A DNA stretch of 9,005 nt from Acidobacteriota bacterium (lineage in GTDB: Bacteria > Acidobacteriota > UBA4820 > DSQY01), in the NCBI GenBank assembly GCA_021814355.1, contig JAKAIJ010000099.1, positions 1-9,005 of the forward strand, given 5' to 3'. Both the position numbers and the translations under genes were made by a program. Each line of letters starts with the position of its first letter. The first letter of the stretch is position 1. Shown here in pieces: positions 5,775-9,005 of this stretch. The notes beneath the pieces were generated by a model. It was not told where the DNA came from and searched no databases. It worked only from the letters and a program-made list of their open reading frames with translations.

Positions 5775-6685
5775 GCGACCAGATACTGGAAGACCGCCGC
5801 CAGGTTGTCGTCCAGCGGGTTTAGGATCTCGAGCCCTAGGTCCCGCTGCGCCAGCAGCCGCCCGAGCTCCTCGTAGAAGGCGCCCGCGTCGCTCACCTCC
5901 ACCGTCAGCGACCGGCCGTCGGCCGCGAAACCGAGGGAGACCACCGTGGACCAGGCCACGAGGAGGGAGCCCAGCGCCCGGGCCTCCGCGCACCGCAGGA
6001 AGACCTTGAGCGGGCGGCTGGAGATGGCCTCTCGCACCTCGGGCACCTCGCCCGAGGCCAGCACCCGCCCGTGGTGGAGCAGGAGGATGCGGGAGGTCAT
6101 GGCCTCCACTTCGTGCAGGACGTGGGAGGAGACCACCACGCTCTTGCCTCGCTCCCCCCACTTTCGGATGAAGGCGATGGTCTGGGCCCGGGACTGCGGG
6201 TCCATGCCGTTGAGCGGCTCGTCCAGAAGGAGCACCTCCGGATCGTGCACCAGGGCCTGGGCCATCTTCACCTTCTGGCGCATGCCCTTGCTCATCTTCC
6301 GGATGCGCTTGAGACGGTCCTCGCCGAGGGCCACCTCGGCGCAGGCCACCTTGGCGCGGGCGAGCGCCTCGGCCCCGGGGATGCCCGAGAGGCGGCCCAT
6401 GTAGGCCACGAAGGCCTCCCCCGTCATCTCCTCGTAGAAGTGGTCCGGGGAGGGGCAGTAGCCGACGCGGCCTAGCGCGGCGGGGTTGGCGAAGAGGGGC
6501 TGGCCGTCCAGCGCCACCTCGCCCGAGGAGGGCCGGAGCAGCCCGCCCATGAGGTTGAGCAACGTGCTCTTGCCCGCGCCGTTGACGCCGAGCAGCCCCG
6601 TGACGCCGGGCTCCAGCGCGAGGCTCACGCGGTTGATGCCCACCACAAGCCCGTACCACTTGGAGGCGCTCCGGACGGTGATCAC
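5771..6685 (-). CDS. ABC exporter ATP-binding protein 2 (Q-loop glutamine missing)
   Basis: This 304-residue ATPase would power export through the neighbouring ABC-2 permeases on the cytoplasmic side of the inner membrane. It shows Walker A GVNGAGKST (33-41), a signature-like MSKGMRQK (131-138), Walker B VLLLDEP (151-157) followed by the D-loop NGMDP, and the switch histidine in SSHVLHEVE (His188). The Q-loop reads YCPSPDHFYEEMTG, with Asp81 where Gln normally stands (ATPase 1 keeps Gln84). The last 90 or so residues form an accessory C-terminal domain, ending NPLDDNLAAVFQYLVA, typical of the drug/lipid exporter type. The start is a GTG at 6685 in a GTGA overlap with the permease 1 stop; no better ATG exists at the N-terminal strand MITVRSASKWYG. 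Family membership is certain; the transported substrate is not known. Confidence 0.93.
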   Translation of the reverse strand: MITVRSASKWYGLVVGINRVSLALEPGVTGLLGVNGAGKSTLLNLMGGLLRPSSGEVALDGQPLFANPAALGRVGYCPSPDHFYEEMTGEAFVAYMGRLSGIPGAEALARAKVACAEVALGEDRLKRIRKMSKGMRQKVKMAQALVHDPEVLLLDEPLNGMDPQSRAQTIAFIRKWGERGKSVVVSSHVLHEVEAMTSRILLLHHGRVLASGEVPEVREAISSRPLKVFLRCAEARALGSLLVAWSTVVSLGFAADGRSLTVEVSDAGAFYEELGRLLAQRDLGLEILNPLDDNLAAVFQYLVA

Positions 6686-7554
6686 CGCAGCACCTCCCGC
6701 CGGGAGAAGCGCAGGTAGAGGATGCCCAGGCTCGCGCCGAGAAGGGCCAGGAAGTAGAGCGCGGAGTGAAGGACCGGGATCTCCATCTCGGGAGCCACGC
6801 CGAGGCAGTGGTAGCCCAGCGCCCGCAGCTCGGCGAGCACGCTGAAGGTCCACGCCATCGGACTCCTGGTGATGGCCCAGAGGATCGCCGACGCGGGCAG
6901 GCCGAAGAACATGATCCCGATGAGGGCGAGCCCCACGATGCGGGGCGAGCGACTCAGCGACGAGAGGGCGAGCACCGTCACCACCAGCGTGCCCGGTCCC
7001 AGCAGGGTGTAGAGCAGGGTGCCCCAGAGGACCCGGGCGTGCTGCCAGAGGAAGGCGGTATCCCCCGTGAGCCCCACGTGGAAGACCACCAGCACCACCA
7101 CGGGGACGAAGGTGAAGAGCAGCAGGTAGGCGCCGAGTGCCGCGCCCTTGGCCCAGAGGTACTGCATCGGTCCCAGCGCGCGGCCCAGGAAGACTTCCAG
7201 GGTGCGCTCCTTCCGGTCCCGCGCCACCAGCCCCGACCCCACCCAGACGCTCACGATGACGAGAAGAAAGTTGTCCCACCCGTTGGTGAGCAGCTTGGCC
7301 ACCCAGGACTCGTCCACGGGGGGCAGCTGCTTCACGAATTCCTGCATCGCGGAGGAGTCGCCGAATTGGGTCTTGGCGAAGCTCAGCCCGGCGCCGAAGA
7401 CGAGCCACGGCAGGAGCGCCAGGACCAGGAGCAGGAGGAAGGCCCGCTTGTGGAGGTAGGGCGCCGCCTCCTCGCGCCAGACGGGGATCCAGCGCCGCCC
7501 GAGCGCGCGGCGCTCGCCGCCGTAGGCCTGGTACCCCTGGTCGAAGATGGGCAT
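6682..7554 (-). CDS. ABC-2 type permease (first membrane subunit of the exporter)
   Basis: The 290-residue product starts MPIFDQGYQAYGGERR, a recognisable opening of a bacterial ABC-2 permease group. It has a first transmembrane segment near 38-58, a long extracytoplasmic loop (about 59-92), and further segments near 95-110, 137-160, 174-198, 206-228 and 262-282. After the second segment comes ARDRKERTLEVFLGRALGP (111-129), the charged 'D...GTLE..L..P' coupling element of ABC-2 proteins with Glu-Arg in place of the usual Gly-Thr environment. It ends in a basic tail SRREVLR. The ATG at 7554 overlaps the ATPase 1 stop by one base (TGATG), and its own TGA overlaps the GTG of ATPase 2 by four bases. 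It very probably forms one exporter with the three neighbouring gene products. Confidence 0.9.
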   Translation of the reverse strand: MPIFDQGYQAYGGERRALGRRWIPVWREEAAPYLHKRAFLLLLVLALLPWLVFGAGLSFAKTQFGDSSAMQEFVKQLPPVDESWVAKLLTNGWDNFLLVIVSVWVGSGLVARDRKERTLEVFLGRALGPMQYLWAKGAALGAYLLLFTFVPVVVLVVFHVGLTGDTAFLWQHARVLWGTLLYTLLGPGTLVVTVLALSSLSRSPRIVGLALIGIMFFGLPASAILWAITRSPMAWTFSVLAELRALGYHCLGVAPEMEIPVLHSALYFLALLGASLGILYLRFSRREVLR

Positions 7555-8471
7555 CAGACCGTCTCCTTCGCGAGCGCTTCCAGGAAGACCTCCTCCAGGG
7601 AGGTCTCCTCGCGCACGAACCGGTGGATGGAGCCCTGGAGCCCCGAGGCGAGCCCGAAGAGCTCCCTGGGGCCCGCGCCCTGGGGCAGGACGACCTTCAG
7701 CAGGTTGTTCTGGCCGTCTCCCGCCTTCCAGCCCGCCTGTTGGCAGGCGGCCACGAACTCGTCGCGCTTCCCTTCCCACTGGACCAGGAAATGCTGGGCC
7801 TCGCCCCGGGTCACCTCCTCCAGGCCGGCGCACGCGGCGACCTTGCCCTTGTGGAGGATGACCACCCGGGAGCAGACCGCCTCCACGTCCTTGAGGATGT
7901 GGGTGGAGAAGAGGAGCGTCTTGCCCTGCTTCACCAGGTCCCGGCAGAGTTCGAGCATCTCGTCGCGGCCCGTCGGGTCCATCCCCGCCGTGGGCTCGTC
8001 CAGAAGGACCAGCGCCGGGTCGTGGACCAGGGCCGCGGCGAGCTTGAGCCGCTGCTGCATCCCCGTGGAGTAGGTCTGCCCCTCCCGGTAGCGCGCCTCG
8101 CCGAGGCCCACGTACTGGAGCGTCTCGTGGGCCCGCTCGACGGCGGCGCGCCGCGGCAGCCCCGAGACCTCGCCCAGGAGCGCCACCCAGGCCACCCCCG
8201 AGAGCCCCGCCCGAATGCCCTGGCTCTCGGGCACGTAGCCCACCTGGTCGCGCAGGCCGGAGCCCAGGCGGGCGCTCTCCTGACCGAGGACCGTGAAGGC
8301 GCCGGAGGAGAGGGGCACGAGGTTGAGCAGGGCCTTGATGAGGGTGGACTTGCCGGCGCCGTTGGGCCCGAGCAACCCCACGGCTCCCGAGACGGCCTCG
8401 AAGGAGACGCCCTTGAGCGCCTCGTTCGCCCCGTAGCTCACTTTCACGTCGCGGACCGACAGCACCGCCAT
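7554..8471 (-). CDS. ABC exporter ATP-binding protein 1
   Basis: The 305-residue ATPase is the first gene of the exporter operon. It has Walker A GPNGAGKST (35-43), Q-loop Gln84 in YVPESQG, a degenerate signature YSTGMQQRL (134-142) in place of LSGGQ, Walker B LVLLDEP (154-160) with D-loop AGMDP, and H-loop His191 in STHILKDVE. A C-terminal accessory domain (about 215-305) ends EETSLEEVFLEALAKETV, a common ending of ABC-2 exporter ATPases. There is no Shine-Dalgarno before the ATG at 8471; instead TATACT sits six bases upstream, as at aroDE. The gene is 127 bp downstream of the CHAD gene on the same strand and is tightly coupled to permease 1. Typical family roles are export of lipids, polysaccharide parts, ions or toxic compounds; which applies here cannot be seen. 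Confidence 0.94.
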   Translation of the reverse strand: MAVLSVRDVKVSYGANEALKGVSFEAVSGAVGLLGPNGAGKSTLIKALLNLVPLSSGAFTVLGQESARLGSGLRDQVGYVPESQGIRAGLSGVAWVALLGEVSGLPRRAAVERAHETLQYVGLGEARYREGQTYSTGMQQRLKLAAALVHDPALVLLDEPTAGMDPTGRDEMLELCRDLVKQGKTLLFSTHILKDVEAVCSRVVILHKGKVAACAGLEEVTRGEAQHFLVQWEGKRDEFVAACQQAGWKAGDGQNNLLKVVLPQGAGPRELFGLASGLQGSIHRFVREETSLEEVFLEALAKETV

Positions 8472-8477
8472 GGGCTA

Positions 8478-8483
8478 AGTATA
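8478..8483 (-). promoter_or_regulatory. -10-like TATACT directly upstream of the ABC operon
   Basis: Read on the minus strand, TATACT is followed by TAGCCC and then the ATG at 8471. A sigma-70-type polymerase would start at or within a base or two of the A of ATG, giving a leaderless mRNA. The same hexamer and spacing occur at aroDE. No good -35 is visible (the 17-base spacing position reads GAAACC). Confidence 0.5.
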
Positions 8484-8510
8484 CGCGAGGCCGTGTCTCA
8501 GGTTTCGTCA

Positions 8511-8532
8511 CGGGAGCCGGGCGGGAGCCGGG
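8511..8532. repeat. Tandem 11-bp repeat upstream of the ABC operon promoter
   Basis: CGGGAGCCGGG occurs twice in direct succession (8511-8521 and 8522-8532), about 28 to 49 bases upstream of the -10-like element. Two equal units spaced one helical turn apart would suit a regulator, but the GC-rich background makes chance duplication plausible. GCGGGAG (8521-8527) can also pair with CTCCCGC (8548-8554) around a perfect palindrome GCGGCGCCGC (8532-8541). Confidence 0.4.
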
Positions 8533-8598
8533 CGGCGCCGCGTCTCTCTCCCGCTCCTTTCCGGCCTTCCCGCGGCCCGGCGCAATCCGCGCCTCCGC

Positions 8599-9005
8599 TC
8601 ACCGCGCGGGCACGGCCTGTTTGCGGAACATCTTCCAGAGGGGGCCGAACTCGGAGCGCCGCTGCTCCCCCTCGCCGCGCAGCACCTGCAGCAGGGCGCC
8701 GAGGTCCAAGAGCACGGAGGGCGGAGCGCCGGAGGAGGCGGCCTCCCCCGCGAGCTCCCGGAGCGCCGCCGAGGCGGCCACGGCGTCCTGGTGCGCCCCA
8801 AGGCAGTCCTGGAGGTCCACCAGGAGCGCCAGGTACCGGCCCGTCTCCTCCTCGAGGGCCTCGCGGAAGAATTCGCAGGCGTAACGCAGCCGCTTGAAGA
8901 GAATGCGCAGGCGGTGGAGGTGCGCCGGGTCGGGGAGCTCGGGGGCCGTGCTCCCCCACCGGCGGGCCTTGCGGGCGGCGGCACGGATGAGGGCCGGCGC
9001 GGCGT
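8599..9005 (-). CDS. CHAD-domain protein, C-terminal part (5' end outside the window)
   Basis: The minus-strand frame is open from the right edge to a TGA at 8599-8601, giving 134 visible codons. The segment LHRLRILFKRLRYACEFF (about 38-55 of the visible part) is the strongly basic, histidine-containing helix typical of CHAD domains. It is followed by LVDLQDCLGAHQDAVAASAA, matching the 'LQ..LG..nDa' pattern of the same domain. CHAD domains are helical bundles that bind polyphosphate granules, and they often accompany CYTH triphosphatases or polyphosphate genes. Whether such a domain lies upstream here cannot be seen. The C-terminus, WKMFRKQAVPAR, is short and basic. Other open frames over this region give Arg/Pro-rich nonsense and were discarded. 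The gene may be read independently of the ABC operon, given the 127-bp gap. Confidence 0.85.
   Translation of the reverse strand, partial: AAPALIRAAARKARRWGSTAPELPDPAHLHRLRILFKRLRYACEFFREALEEETGRYLALLVDLQDCLGAHQDAVAASAALRELAGEAASSGAPPSVLLDLGALLQVLRGEGEQRRSEFGPLWKMFRKQAVPAR

Noticed and set aside
8498..8984. Two alternative minus-strand frames and one plus-strand frame over the CHAD region
   Set aside because: Only the frame ending at 8599 contains the CHAD helices; the others are Arg/Pro/Gly-rich shadows.
1..9005. CRISPR arrays, tRNA or rRNA genes, insertion sequences, phage genes, riboswitches
   Set aside because: I saw no regularly spaced repeats, tRNA-like cloverleaf, transposase, integrase or conserved riboswitch motif; the region looks like ordinary chromosome.

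Overview
This is a GC-rich (roughly 70 % by eye), densely coded bacterial chromosomal window with no mobile element, RNA gene or CRISPR array that I can see. GmhA (heptose for lipopolysaccharide) points to a Gram-negative cell envelope. A fused AroD-AroE enzyme, a secreted M16 peptidase and a four-gene ABC-2 exporter with a typical 'MPIFDQGYQ' permease start would fit Acidobacteriota or a neighbouring phylum. That placement is an impression from family resemblance, not a computed assignment.

Layout from left to right: (1) positions 1-1518, minus strand: a secreted zinc M16 peptidase running off the left edge, whose last 35 visible codons look like a family 5 solute-binding protein instead of an M16 C-terminus, so there is a chimeric junction near position 105. 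(2) 1584-2159, minus: gmhA. (3) 2198-3592, plus: a bifunctional 3-dehydroquinate dehydratase/shikimate dehydrogenase, divergent from gmhA over a 38-bp gap with one palindromic -10-like element. (4) 3668-4285, plus: an iron/manganese-family superoxide dismutase with its own promoter-like site and a strong Shine-Dalgarno. (5) 4306-4821, minus: a small SnoaL/NTF2-like protein convergent with sod. (6) 4962-8471, minus: an operon of ATPase 1, permease 1, ATPase 2 and permease 2, each gene overlapping the next by 1 or 4 bases. (7) 8599-9005, minus: the C-terminal part of a CHAD-domain protein, cut by the right edge.

Most genes are housekeeping or envelope functions and do not form one pathway. The ABC operon is the only clear multi-protein unit: two ATPases and two ABC-2 permeases, very probably one asymmetric exporter, with ATPase 2 lacking the usual Q-loop glutamine. 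Two transcription units (aroDE and the ABC operon) show the same arrangement, TATACT followed by exactly six bases and then ATG, with no Shine-Dalgarno, which suggests leaderless mRNAs. I found no convincing new biological system. The points most worth checking are the chimeric M16 reading frame, the leaderless promoter arrangement and the asymmetric ABC exporter.
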